Below, one piece after another: positions 11,047-24,684 of a DNA stretch of 64,000 nt. Source of the stretch: Acanthochlamys bracteata. Lineage: Eukaryota; Streptophyta; Magnoliopsida; Pandanales; Velloziaceae. The stretch is taken from positions 6,550,461 to 6,614,460 of the forward strand of contig CM034139.1 in assembly GCA_019914995.1 (NCBI GenBank), written 5' to 3'. The notes below the pieces were generated by a model. The model saw nothing but the letters and a program-made list of their open reading frames with translations, made no database searches and had not been told where the DNA came from. How positions within the stretch are numbered: the stretch's first letter is position 1; the number at the start of each line of letters is the position of its first letter. The translations under genes and the position numbers were made by a program.

Positions 11047-12819
11047 GACACAGTGAAGAAATTTTATTTGTTGCTTTTTTTTGTTGGTAGATAATATCTT
11101 GGACATATATATAGTTTTCATGCTGGTGTACGGTAAGCAAGGAATTCGCAGTTTTATTATATAATTCAGAAAGTCAAGACGGGGCTATGGCCCAAGCCCA
11201 TCAGACTCCCAAGTTCAGCCTATGAATTAGATTGGAGATTTTGTTATCTGGAGATGTTCAGAATTGCTTATTAAATAAATTTTTTATTAAGATAAAAAAT
11301 ATTTAAATTATTTTTAAAATAAATTGTATTTTCTTAAAAAATAAATATTAGTAATAATAAAAATTCAAAATAAAAAAACGGTGTCCAGTTTATATGCTTT
11401 TTTAGAATTTACAATACATTCTTCTTATGATAGCACTCCATTAATAGCTACTTGTCATGATAGCACTTCTGATTGCAGATTTCTAAGTCCAAAATGTCAC
11501 CGATGATATTGCCATGAGGATCATGAGTTGGAGATAAAAGTTTCACCGTCGTTACAGGTAATCTTCATAAACCCAACATCTTCGTCTTCTTCCACAAAAC
11601 CCATCTGCGTGTAATGTGTGCACTTGTCTGCAACCTATAATCATAGCACTTTCACTCTGCCGCCCACGCAACAATGAATCGGAGATTTTCCATCTTTCTC
11701 CCTATCCCCAAGAACAAGTTCTCGCCGTAGTTACCTGTTGAATGCACCACTGCGTAATCTCCTCTCAGTAATTTCACTACCTTTGTACTCATTGTGGTGG
11801 AAGGCAAGCCTATAATATTTAATATATTCAAATCTTGTATGTTTCAGAAAACAAAACAGAGTAACTTAAAACCAATATATATATATATATATATAACTTA
11901 TCAACTAAACTCGATATATCTTTTTCGATCACAACCGTTGTCCAAACCTGCTGCCAGCAGAAGGTCATCCGACACAAGGGCAATTATAATTAACTTCAAC
12001 ATCTCCACCTCTCATTTCTAATACATATTTTGCCAAAGTTAGTTTTTTCAAACTCGATCGGTTTATGAAATTCACTACACATTAACATTCGCCCTAAAAA
12101 GAACAGGAGTCATGTAGTAGCATTTTTTGGATTGCAACTGCTTATAACTGTGTTTCTGTATCTGGATTTATGGTTGGAGTGTTGAAGTAACTATTGCTCT
12201 GTTTATAAGAACGCTGCAGCTAATGTGTTGTATCATGTGGTTTCTGCGATCGATCCAACAGCAATTGATGTCAAGTTATTTTCCTGCAGTCTAGTTGGTT
12301 TACGTTGGTTCGGTTTCAATAGGTAGACTTCTGCAGCTTCGATGGTCAGCTTTCTGATAAAATAGGCAACTGGCCATAGCAGAGATCAGAGAAAATTTTC
12401 GACAGATTATACACATTTCGGGGACCATTGTAAGCTCAACGAGCTTATGGATCTTACAGGCATTAAAGAAGAAACTTTGCTTCCATGATTAGGAAAGGAG
12501 CACTTGTATCAACTTCTGGCAGACAAATTTTAAGCAGAATACAATGCAGAACCCCAAAAATAGCTAATATATTCAAGAAACAGTAAAGTAAACTTACAAA
12601 TGCATCCTATGTCAGTCACTGATGTGTAAATTTACAGGCTACCAAAAAAATACTAGCACAAACACAATGCTGCTTGAAGCATGCAAATAAATAAGAGAAC
12701 AGAAGTTAAATAAAACACTAAGCACATACACAAGACTGCCTAAATATATTACAATGACACTGCATGGTATACCTGCTGTAAGTTAAAGTTCTATGTGATA
12801 TGCCAGAACTGCTATATAT
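11047..12819. other. Intergenic DNA with a possible coding remnant
   Basis: Contains a TA repeat at about 11878-11894 and the 3' region of the HSF gene. On the minus strand about 11790-11465 reads like broken coding sequence in at least two frames (for example KVVKLLRGDYAVVHSTGNYG, then QMGFVEEDEDVGFMKITC), but I recognise no family. Confidence 0.4.
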
Positions 12820-15193
12820 CTATGTTTTCTCTGCTGGTGATAAATGACCCATCTGTTCTGCAAGGTGATCAATGTTCTTCCTGTTCCACCAAATTGTCGC
12901 TCGCTCACCCAGTTTTCCTTCACTCAATTTCACATCTGGATCACGTCTCTCTGACTGGACTTCCTGTGTGTCAGTAGATCCAGGAGTCTCTCTAAGAAAC
13001 TGCTCCCAAAACATATCATTTACTGGAGGTGTGGGAGCTGCAGTTGTAGCTGCTGGGTCTGATGGTGTGTGAACCTCAGGAACAACAGGGTCAGAGTTCA
13101 CATCTATCTCAGAAATCTTAGTCCTAGAGTCGGTATGAATGTCCATTGATGACAGACAAGGGCTTTCCACATGGCTTGTAGACTCTGCCAACTCCAGTGA
13201 TGAACGCATATCTGTCAAACAAGGAGATGATGGATGCAAGTTAGGAGAGGGTGATTGCAAACTTTGATCAGTATCTCCAGACGGAGGATGCAATTCCGTG
13301 AGAACTACAGCAGAAGGAGAAGGTATCGCTGCATCATAGAAAATGTCAACCCCAGACACTTCACTAACATTGCGAAAGAAATTCTCCAATGAATTTATGG
13401 AGGATTCCATCTTGTCAAATGGTTCCATATCTAAAAACTGTGAGGACAGGGGTTCTGAATTCTCTTTAGTAATGCCCTGGAAAGGCACAATATGACTTTC
13501 CTCGACATTAGCTTCCTGAAGGAAATAGTCCATTTTTGGCAACCTTCTCTTCTTGCTGTGGAGTTCGCTTTGGTGGACAAGATTAGAGATAAACCCTGGT
13601 CTTTGCACAACTTGGGTCAAGAGCTCAACGATGTGCCTTTGCTTTTGTTCCATTTTCATCAATCTTTCCTCAAAACCCTGCATTTGGTTATCCATTCCCT
13701 GCTGTTGCTGTGTGTGCTTCTGAAGCTCCAACAAAAGCTTGTTTTTATCACTATTCAGCCTATCAATCTCTTCTTGAAGCTCTTGCCTTTCATTTTCAGC
13801 AAGAGATCCTTGATGGTGGAGTGAGTGGCTGTGTACGGGTTTACGTCTGTGGATGTTTTTCAACAGGTGCTTCTTTCCTCTAATGAACTCTTCATTTGCG
13901 AATTCCCACTGATCAGGATCTATTTTTCGAAAGCCCTAAAGGAAATAAGATGAGTTTTTAAGCCTAATGAAGAAAAATGTCATAATATAGATTTCAAGAA
14001 AACACAATCATTATAAGGCACCATATAGCTGGGACTTGAGATGCCAATTGCCTGATTTTGTTAGTTGGTTGACATCTTAACCAAGGAGATAGTCTTGGAA
14101 GTTTAATCAGAAATGCAAATGAGCACTCTTTCAAGCATCTAAATAGATGAATTATTCAGCTTGTACGTCCACTCTACAACCCAGTTTCACAATATGATCT
14201 AGATGCAGGACGCCATGAGTACTTTCACTGGAAAAACTCGTCAAAAGATAATCACAGATCAGAAAATATAATTGTATTATTGTTATACCATCAGCAAGTC
14301 AACCTAGAGTCCAACATTTGCAGACAACAAGCAATGCCAAGTGATAGTGTTGAATTCACATCAGTTAATCAGATGGCATATCAAGTTCATCTATCACACA
14401 AAGAAATGGCGAAAAGTTAACATAGAATAAACTAACACTTCGAATTTAGCCATGCTATTTCTATTGTTTATTTGTGTAGACTAGCTAGAGTAACTGCAAA
14501 TCTGATACCATTTCTAGGTTAAACAAAGAGAATAATCGAGATATTCAAAAAGCATTAATCTAGTTCAACTTTGAGAACAAACGAAGCATGAGAAGCTAAA
14601 AAGTTGGATAGATGCTATCATTGCCAGAAACCAGCAAGCTATGTAAGACAACTCTAACACCTAGAATCAAAACAGCTAACTCAGGAATCCAGTATGCTGC
14701 TAAGTACTGACACCCCATACTGCAAAAGATTAAACTTTCCGCACTGATTATACACCCATGGAATCAAAGACACTGCTTCTAATCGCTCATGCAGTAAAAT
14801 TCAACTCAATTCAGCACTAGCAGTTGTAAATTACACTACACAACTATACGGATCTGGGTTTATCATCAACAAACAATTTATAATTCAATCATATTACCAA
14901 ATTCATAAACAAAAGAAGAAAAAAAACCAAAAAGAATACGATGTTCAAGTACTTACATAGGTATTGAGTTGCCGAACGAAACTAGAAAAATTGTTATGCT
15001 TGAAATACTTAGGCAACAAATCTCTAGCAAACTCTGCTGGTTTCCAAACAACAAAACTAGTACCGCTACGACTCCAAGAAACAACCGAGTTCGTCACCGG
15101 GTCATCCACCATCTCGTAAGTCTTTGTCAAGAAGGGCGCTGGCGAACTCGATCCTCCTCCTCCGCCACTACCACTTCCATGGTTCCCATCCAT
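12820..15193 (-). CDS. Heat-stress transcription factor, class A4 type
   Basis: Two exons (15193-14957 and 13935-12820) joined in phase 0 between LNTY and GFRK, the invariant intron position of plant HSF genes; product 450 residues. Residues about 19-112 are the winged-helix DNA-binding domain ([32 protein letters not shown]). About 124-190 is the HR-A/B coiled coil for trimerisation with the class A insertion. KKRRLPK (207-213) is the nuclear localisation signal. [11 protein letters not shown] (about 386-396) is an AHA activation motif, and [11 protein letters not shown] (about 434-444) is a nuclear export signal. The KKRRLP signal and the FWEQFL AHA motif point to class A4/A5. Such factors bind heat-shock elements, and A4 members act in stress and oxidative responses. 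The 1.0-kb intron carries no obvious insertion. Confidence 0.95.
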
Positions 15194-17063
15194 TCTTTTC
15201 CCTCTTCTTTTCTTTCTTTTCCTGAAAACTCAACTCTGTTGGATTTGCTTCACCATTAGAAATCAATCAACAAACTTGTTGAAAGAAAATCCAGAAACTT
15301 TGGAATTAGATCAAGGTAGATTTCTAGAAGGTGGAAGAGAGAGATAGAAAGAGAGGAGAAGATTAGAAGAATAGAAGAGAAGGAATTGGATTAAAATTGT
15401 TTTTGATGGGTTTGACTTTGAAGGGAGATGTATGTTGTCGTAAACGAAGAAGTCTGCGTCTCGTTGATGGAGATGATACAAAAGTTAATAATATCAACAA
15501 ATTAAACGCTAATTAGTATAAGATGGGAGTGAAGTTGAGTGGATTAGCTATAGCTACAACATCACAATTAGATACAAGTAGCTGTTTATCAGTGTTCGTT
15601 CTGATTATCTAATTTTGTTTAATTTCATAAAGTTTTTTATAAAGAAATTATAAGATCAGAGAGATATATATATCTCTTTAATTAATATAAGACACGCCTC
15701 GTCAACCTGCAGTTGCGACCCAGTACAAAGTGCGATCTACTGTAACATGATACGATTCGAGTGTGATTGCAATGGGCGGAACTGAGTTGCACATAATTAG
15801 ATATAATAGATACGAGTATAATTGAAGTGCGATTATGTGTAATTTTTTTCGATCTTATGCAACGTTCATAAAATATATATATATATATATATTATAAATT
15901 TATTTATTTTTAAATAAAATCTAAATAATAAATTAAATTTGAAATTATAAAATTAATCATGCAAGTATATATCGATAGATTCAAATTTAAACACCGAAAT
16001 AGTACATAATATATTATGTGCATTTATTTTATATATATATATATATATAATTTTATTTTTATAATAGTTAACATTTTTATTAAAAATTTAAAATACATAA
16101 AAATTTTTAAAAATTTCTAACGATTCTGATGGAAGCAAGAGATTCACTTGTATATTGATAGTAATTTTTTGAAATTATCATCGTAAAAACTATTCTTGTA
16201 CACAATCAACAAAAAATTACTGATGTAGACGTGGTAACTTTAATGGTAATTTTACTTCGATATTATTATTTTTATGAAAAATAAATATGATTTAATTTAA
16301 TATTTAGTACAATGTGTGCATATTTGGAAGTACATTTAAGTGTTTTTTTATTTTTAAAAAAATTTTGTTCATAAAAATTTTCAATAAAAATAATTTTGGA
16401 AATTCAAATAATTATAAAATAGTAATATAATTTTATATATGTAATTTTTAAATTAAAAATTAAATCTATTTCTTAAAATTTTCAAAAAATTCTTTTAATA
16501 AAAATATATTCTAAATATCACCAAACGATTCTTGTATTTTAGAGTACTATTAAAAGGAGAAGAATATAGAAAAAAAAAAAAAAAACAGAAAAATTAAAGA
16601 CCGCAGACGGCGCAGAGGAGAGAAAACATTCCTAACTATTTTTTCGGACTATAATATCATACAATAAACTTCTATTTTGCCATACTTATATCAATTAAAA
16701 CTTTATAGATATAGAAAATATTACAACCTTTTTTAATACACACAAAGCAAAAAAATTGTCTTTTTTTTGCAAAAATATGAATTGAATCACTTTGCAAGTG
16801 AGAATTTACATAGTTTTATATACGTTAATAATATATTATCGTAAAATTTTAGGTTTTATTCCTATTATCAATTGATTTACGTTGAATAATTACGTTCCAA
16901 CAAATTTTCTTTTAATTCAGGTTTTATAATGGTTTGTTTTCTGTCAAACATAAACAGCAGCGATGGAAATAATGAACTTCACATCTTCGCAAAAGGCGAG
17001 GAGACGCCGTTGGTAATTTGTGATTAATAGTTTATAAATGGCTTCGTAACTCAAAGATGTTCA
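15194..17063. other. HSF promoter/leader and AT-rich intergenic DNA
   Basis: Contains the HSF 5' leader (GA/CT-rich, to about 15400) and AT-rich DNA with TA repeats at about 15868-15890 and 16032-16048. A degenerate inverted-repeat element may lie at about 16320-16535 (ends TATTTGGAAGTACATTTAAG and, inverted, CGTTTGGTGATATTTAGAA). No gene is seen. Confidence 0.5.
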
Positions 17064-18587
17064 ATGGCCACCCGCGTTAAACCCCTAAGCCTCCACGCCA
17101 TCTTCTCCCGCCCGCCGCCGCCGCCGCCCCCGCTTGCTCGCCACCGAAGAAAAGCCTCACCGCCGCCGCCTGCTAGCCGCGGAAGAAAAGCCTCCAATTC
17201 CATCCCCACTAGGATCTCCTCCTCCTCCGTTGCTGCTGCTTCCGTGGATAAACAGATTCCGTTATCGAAGAATTCTATCGCGCTTTTAACTCCTTCGATG
17301 ACGACAATGATGATGGAGGAGAAAGAGTTTTCAGAAACGCTTTCGGTCGAAGGTGTGAAGCTTCTGAAACGATTCAATGATGAAGGGTATTTCAGGAACG
17401 CTAGGTTCTATAGAGAAGGCGAGTTCGATATCCAGAATCTGCCGCGGAATCGGTACTCGGTTAACCTCATTATTTCATCTGCCGAGGATTTCGGGTTCAA
17501 GCACCAGGAGATCGCCAAGTAAGATCTTTATTTTTATTTTTTGTTTTTCGTTTCTTATATGCTGATTTTTGTTGTATTTGGTTTTTATTTGGTAATGGGT
17601 GTTCGAATTACTTCGTTCAGTTTTATGGAAGGTGGAAATAAAACTTTTTGGAAGTTACAAATTTTGGCAGAGAAATTTGTAAATCAAGTAGAAATAAGAG
17701 AGTTCTTTTAACTTTACTATAATAGGATGTTGTTATAGCTAGCTAAAAATTGGCTTGAATCACTAGAATGTGCTATTTCCAAGTATAATTCAAATATTTC
17801 TCACAAGCTTTGCTTTCTTATATATGAAGTACTACCAATGTATGCCTTTGATTGCAGCCACATTCGGCATGTGGAGTAGTTAATAAATTAGTCGATAGGT
17901 AAGTGTTACCACTTGAACATTAAACGTTTCTGCACAAGATACACAAGGGCCATCAAGAATGAAATTCTTTGCAAGAAGAATTTTGGCCATCTCCCTGTAC
18001 TTCATGCATACAGGTCTCTTGAAAATTGAATGCTTTGAATGTTAGGCAGGGCCTATATATCCTTCCCTATATTCTTGTTTCCGCAATCATTCCGAAAATT
18101 TCATAAGTGCAAAGTGTAGTCCTACATATGGTTTAAATAGCTATTTGATTGCTAAGAAATACCGTTCTTTCTTATCAGATGTTATTTTATATAGGTGGTT
18201 GTCAGGAAGTCATCTGAAAAAATTGGCTGTGTTTGGTTGCCCATCTACTGAAAGAAGTACAGTTTTTGCTGCAAAAAGATTGCGCTCCTACTTCAAGAGC
18301 CATGAAAATAATGTATGTATGTATGTTTGTTCCAGATTGGCATATCATTGTGCTGCTAAACCGACACTGCTAATTCCTTTCAGGCTTGCCGGGCTTGCTT
18401 GCTGAAAAGCTCCTGCAACTTTGTTAATAAAGAAGTTGGCAGAGTGGAGAATGTCATTCTTGCAGATGTAATGAGACTTTTAACCTCGTACACCCTGGAT
18501 TCAGTTCCTCCTGAACTATCTGCACCCAATGATTTAAAGCTTTCCGTGAACAAATTGCTTAAGGAGGTCATCAATCTCAGTGAATGA
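17064..18587 (+). CDS. Unknown protein, probable plastid or mitochondrial targeting
   Basis: Three exons fit exactly: 17064-17518, 18195-18312 and 18384-18587, giving 258 residues. The first junction completes Lys-Trp (AA|G TGG) and the second is phase 0. The first about 60 residues are rich in Arg, Pro, Ser and Ala with no acidic residues until VDK, like an organelle transit peptide. A conserved-looking core follows: VKLLKRFNDEGYFRNARFYR, NRYSVNLIISSAEDFGFKHQE, then WLSGSHLKKLAVFGCPSTER, and a C-x2-C-x5-C segment (ACRACLLKSSCNFVNK) that could bind zinc. The end is predicted helical (ADVMRLLTSY; LLKEVINLSE). I do not recognise a named family. Intron 1 (676 bp) separates the transit peptide and first half from the cysteine segment. 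Confidence 0.75.
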
Positions 18588-18692
18588 GCAGGTGCTGTAT
18601 CATTTCTAGTTAATCTCAAAATTTTCAAAGTTTGGGCCATTTGTTCAACCGAATCAGTTTAAGGATAAGTTGCATGATGCAGTAGTTTCGTA

Positions 18693-19380
<688 letters not shown>

Positions 19381-21713
19381 TTAATCTGTTGTTTTAGGTT
19401 CTGCAGTTGGCTGAAAACAATGTGTTACAGTAGTTTCATGTTTGTGTTTAAAATTGTGTGTAACTTCTTTGCTTGTTTGATCATGATACAGACATTTCTA
19501 TAACAAACTGAATGCGGTGCCTGCTATGCATAGACCAACAATTTTAATGAAATAAGGTGAGGATAGCTCCCATTTGATTAAAGAATTAGAATACGCTTAG
19601 AGAAGCTTGATTGTATTTAGATAATCCACTGTTGAAATGTGTAGTTAGACTAACATTTAATTGAAACAGACATTAGCATCGGCTCCTGTACATCTAAGCC
19701 TTTTCGATCCACTGTTTTCTTTTTTCTTTTTTTGTTGGACAATCTGCATTCCTGAATCCTTACATCTGATTGTTATTTACTTATTTATCTCTATCCTCAC
19801 AAATATCAAGAGATGGATTTATTATGAACAGAGAAAGAAAGTTCCAGGTCTAGAAATTTTGATCCTTTGATCTTCACCCGATAGAGATTAAACTATTCAG
19901 ATCAAATATGGAAATGATCTTGACAGTATCCATTTTAAGGGGGAATTTTTGGCTCGGGCACATCATTCTGGCAATTATACAAAAGAGTTGTTGATAAAAA
20001 AATTGGAAGGAGCTGCGAACAAGGTATGAGATTTAAAAATTGGAAGTTTCATTGAGTTAGATGTAATTATACTGTATTAGTACAAGTTACTCGTTAGCAT
20101 CATGATTACATATTGTGAATTGCTCATACTAAACTTTTGGTTGTATCCACAGAGTTAATATCTTCATAATTTCCCGCTTCATGAAAGTCAACCCTAAGAT
20201 TATGGTGTTCTTTGATTTATTTTTATTATTTATTTTATTTATACTTTCAAAATATTTTTTAAAATTTTGTAGGATTTGTAATAAGTACAGAAAATTTAAT
20301 ATTATAAATTTTATGTTTAGTAAAAAATATTGTTATTTTATAAAAAAATTTTAAAAGATATTTTAAACATACATTTATTGAACAAAGCTCGTTTTTGCAT
20401 TTCAAGAATTTTTTGAATAGAAAACAAAAGCATAAGAGTTTCCAGACTTTTCTTTTTGACAAAGCAAGTCCAGCTAAACAACAACAATTGATTCCCAACT
20501 ATTCCGCACGTCGAAACTTATCCCTTTTATTTTACTACTCTTAACAATTCCTCTCCTCCTTCTTTGTGTGAACCTAAAGAAAACTAAAGCAAGAACCTTC
20601 TAATTATGTAATTAACACATTGTTTAATTGTCTAGTTTAGTAACTTAGTTTAATTATGTCCTCATTCCCAAGTTCCCATGCTTCAATTCGAGGCCATGTC
20701 GTGTGTGGCGAGCAGATGTGAGCACGTGAGCCCGTTCTTAAAGGACATGTTCATTCACCGTATTTCAGTTTCTTCGGTATATAAATTCACATATATTAAT
20801 GCTATAAAAAAAACTCCAAACTATAATTTTGTATAATTTTATTTTTTAATCTCTATTATTTTATTTTTATGCTCTTTTAAATAATTGTTTTTCATTTTTA
20901 ATTTTCTTTTAAAAGTAATTAAAATATATATTATAAATTTTATTTCTAATTCATTTTTTAAAAAATTAAATATAAAAACTAAATTTTATTCTAATTTAAA
21001 ATTTTAAATAAGCTTAGGTATAAATATTTGAAACACGCACTCATGCGGACCCTACTCCTTCCTACTCCAATCCAGTTCTACCAATTTCACGTCCGCGAGA
21101 GCATACACGCACGTGCGCTCTCGGTCCTGCTGCTTCCCGCGCTCCCGCAATCACATGCGCGGCGGTGGTAGCTGAGTAGTAAGTTACCACTTGCACTGGG
21201 GCCCGCGCTAACAACAACGTACACCCGTTCGTTTGTTGACAGAGCTCGAGTTGAACGGGGATGATTAGTTTGGGCTTCAGAATTGGGACCTAATTGCCAG
21301 TCTCTATCTAGCTATCGTTCCTTCGAAAGTCCATCTTCGCCAGCTCACGTTTGTCTCCGGCACGTGCGGCGGGAGAACAACAACACATCACAGCTGCCTC
21401 TTTTCTTCTTCTTCTTCTTCTTCTTTTCTCAGGCTCTACTTCTTGTCCCTCTCCCACGCGTGCGTCACGAGATTCTCCAACAGATCTGTTCTTCCAAAAT
21501 TCAGAGAAATCGCTAGAGACGAAAAGGATTCAGCTCTGCTGCTTAGCTTACTTCTGAGATTTTCCGTTCAGTTGAATCAGTGCCATTGAGGTAAAGTTTT
21601 GTTTTTTTTGGTGTTCTTCGATTGGAAGGGACGGAACAATGAGGAATTTAGGAGCGATGAATTGAAATGGTTTTTAATGGATTTGATAGGTGATAATTGG
21701 ATTATTGGAGAGC
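19381..21713. other. Intergenic DNA, exon-like fragment, BES1-type promoter
   Basis: 19901-20023 is an exon-like stretch (described separately). About 20220-20400 and 20810-21010 are AT-rich. From about 21040 the DNA is more balanced and holds the promoter and leader of the BES1/BZR1-type gene, including a CTT repeat at about 21402-21426. Two upstream start codons lie at 21667 and 21677. Confidence 0.5.
19901..20023 (+). other. Orphan exon-like open frame, 41 codons
   Basis: The open stretch begins right after a good acceptor (CTATTCAG) and ends at a good donor (AAG|GTATGAG), with no stop in phase 0. It reads like real protein: IKYGNDLDSIHFKGEFLARA, then HHSGNYTKELLIKKLEGAAN. Nothing around it extends the frame. 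It may be the remains of a gene or an unrecognised exon of a neighbour; I cannot assign a family. Confidence 0.3.
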
Positions 21714-21802
21714 ATGACGTCAGGAGGAACGAGGATGCCAACGTGGAAGGAGAGGGAGAACAACAAGAAAAGAGAGCGGCGACGGCGAGCTATAGCAGCT
21801 AA
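21677..21802 (+). promoter_or_regulatory. Upstream ORF overlapping the BES1-type start codon
   Basis: An ATG at 21677 opens 41 codons in another frame, ending at 21802, 88 bases past the main ATG (21714). A shorter 8-codon uORF starts at 21667 and ends at 21693. If both lie in the mature leader, scanning ribosomes meet them before the main start. A donor-like GAG|GTAAAG near 21590 leaves open a leader intron that would remove them. Confidence 0.4.
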
Positions 21803-24684
21803 GATTTATGCTGGGTTGAGGAAGTATGGGAACTACAAGCTACCGAAGCACTGCGATAACAATGAAGTTTTGAAAGCTATCTGTGGAGAAGCAGGGTGGA
21901 CGGTTGAGGAAGATGGAACAACTTACCGTAAGGTAAATATGTAGTACTATCCTACTCCAGCAGTTGATTGATTGTTTATATTCTTCCTGTGTTAGATCTT
22001 AAATAATTTGGCTGTGGTAGTTTAGAATGATTGGATTTTGCTTCTTTGTGATGGTTAAGCTTGTTGTGATCTGGAAACTCGGAAAAATGTTTTCATTGTT
22101 TCTCTAGCATATTTACTACTTGACATGTTAATGAAGTGACTTTAGTCAATTACTAATGTTTGCTGCTTTGTTGAGGGTGAGGTGCATGTCCTTGACTGAA
22201 TAAGTTGGCGTTGAATTTGATAGAAACATGCAACTTTATTGCTTGCGGGTGTAAATAGCTGGGTGTGTGCTTTTTGTTTCGGCGAAAGTGTGAAGTAGAG
22301 AGTTTCCTTGGTGGTTTGTGAAAGCATATGCTGCATACCAATGAAAAGAGGTCTGATACCGACCTTTATAGTTTGCATATTTTTGTGTTTTGCACAGAGA
22401 ATTTGCTTCACAGAGGTCTGTAAAGATTGTTGGTGTGATTTGGAAGTGTAGTTGGGGTGCATTTTAGATCTTTCTAGATATTCTTGGCATTCGTTTTAGA
22501 TCTTTCTAATATTCTTGGCATTCTCTTTTAGTATTTCTTAATATTGAAATAGGGGAATTTCGATCAGTTTAGTGGTGGAAATTGTTATTGAGCTAGTTAG
22601 AGTAGATATTCTTGAGGTTAGGTTGGCTTTTAAGAAACCAAATCTTACTGGTGAGTAAATCCTGGAGATCAAAATTGCAAGATCCTTATTTTGTTGAGGG
22701 TATACGGAAAGCGAGATATATCTCGTAAGGAGTTTCTTACTGCACTCCACTAAACAAGTAGGAATGATGAGAAAAAGTCTGTACTTTAAAATGTTGGAAT
22801 GTGGTGTCTGATTACATGAGAAGTAAGAGCAGCAGATGAGCTTTCTACAGAGTTGTACTAGGACGAACTGCAAGTTGAATTATGACGCTGATACTAGCCT
22901 TTAGTGCTATGGCTCTCTTCGGGAGTTATTTAGCATACTGTGGGGATGGGTTAGGAGAAAAACTTTTTGGATAGGTACTAAAGACAAGCAATGGAATCTA
23001 AAGAGACTTAGACAATGAACTCATTTGTGGTACAATAACCTGATTACAGTAGGAGCTACTGGTTTGCGACAACAGGTAAACTGAAGTAAGTATATTATTC
23101 TTTGTTTGTAGATAGTGGAGCCTCTCTATGACTATCCCAGTTTGAGTTGGTAATAGCATACCGCCTAGCACAGCCAGTTTGTGTAGTGTTCTGGACCATT
23201 ATGGCTATCAATCCCAATGAACAATTCTTTCAATTGTTAGTTGTTTTAGAGAAGAAACTAGTCCTTGGGTTGATATCAGCATGATTTCACATTTTTCTCA
23301 GCCAGATGTTCTTGTGTCTTTCACTGAAAATCAGTTACGATTTCCTGAAATGCGAGATTCTGAAAGGGTTGTGCTTTTAATTTGTAGTAGGTAGCATACA
23401 GATGGAGTTTTGAATGCATATCTTGCACACTATAGCTTTGTTTTTTAAATATTCACTTGACCTAGCTGTAACTTTTGATTTTGGCACTCCAAAATTGTTG
23501 AAATAACCAGAATGCAAACACTCTACCCTTTTAACAGGAAATACATCAGAAAAAATACCCACCCTAGTTCGCATATTTATCATATTGTTCTAACTATATT
23601 GTGAGTTTTGCAAGTAGTTTAGTTGGTGGATGGTTTTCAGAGGTGCAGCTTAAAGTGGCAGATGGATTGATTCATATTTGATTACATTGAATTTTCTTCT
23701 ACTAATTGTTAAACTGAGATTTCTTGAATACAAGTTTTTTCAATAATTGGAAGATAAAGTTCCCCAGTTTCAAGCAATTAGATAAGTGTGGAGGCACTAT
23801 GGCGATTTATTTCTTTTGTGCGTGTACTCTTACAAATGCTCATGCGTGATATAACTTTGCAGGGTTGTAAACCTCCATCTTCTCAGCATGTTGATCTTTT
23901 AGGTGGCTCAGTATCTCCAAGCCCATTCTCTTCCCTCCAGCCAAGTCCATGTGCATCTTATTGCCCTAGCCCTACTTCCTCCTCCTTTCCGAGCCCTGTA
24001 TCCTCAGCCTATGCTGGAAATGCCAACAATGCAGGCAAGAGTGCAGATAGTATTCTTCCTTGGCTGAAGAACCTCTCTTCAGCCTCATCATCTGTCTCAT
24101 CCTTGAAGGCTGCTAGTGGACGCGAGCTCTTTATCCATTGCGGCTCCTTAAGTGCTCCAGTCACTCCTCCACTAGGGTCTCCAACTGCTCGGACACCCAG
24201 ATTCACAACTGACTGGGATGATCAGAGTACTCAGCCACTGCAGGCAGGCGCATCTTATGCTTCGCTGCCTTGGTCCACTCCCCAGAGCCCTAGTCGGCAG
24301 ACTATTTCAAAGAATGAATGGTTTGCAGGAATCCAGATCCCTAAAGGGATGACGACAGGAAACCCTACATCCCCAACTTTCAACCTTGTCTCGTCTAATC
24401 CTTTTGGCTTCCTCAAGGTGGCTTCAGCATCTGCGTCAGCATCACCAGGCACAGGGTCTTCGAGATTGTGGACGCCTGGACAGAGCGGGACATCCTCACC
24501 AATTTTGCCAGGAACAGCTGATGCTCTGATTTCACGTGGGATTTCAGATGAATTTGCATTCAGCAGTAGTAGTAACGAAAATGTCTCAAATGGACTAGTG
24601 AAGCCATGGGAGGGTGAGAGTATTCACGAGGAATTTGGCTGTGACGAGTTAGAGCTAACTCTTGGGAACCCAAGACCCAGATAG
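21714..24684 (+). CDS. BES1/BZR1 homologue, brassinosteroid transcription factor
   Basis: Two exons (21714-21932 and 23863-24684) joined in phase 0 at TTYRK|GCKPP, the family's conserved intron site; product 346 residues. Residues about 7-75 are the atypical bHLH DNA-binding region ([40 protein letters not shown]), which also serves as nuclear localisation signal. The Ser/Pro-rich middle has many S/T-x3-S/T sites of the kind phosphorylated by BIN2-type GSK3 kinases, and the C-terminus carries an EAR-type motif LELTLG (336-341). Members bind BRRE and E-box elements and control brassinosteroid-responsive genes. The EAR end and length fit the BEH group (BEH2/BEH4-like) better than BES1 or BZR1 themselves. 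The ATG at 21714 gives the family N-terminus [13 protein letters not shown]. The 1.9-kb intron has no recognised element. Confidence 0.95.

Noticed and set aside
13492..13824. Plus-strand frame of 110 codons
   Set aside because: Antisense shadow of HSF exon 2, whose coiled coil and AHA motif are clear on the minus strand.
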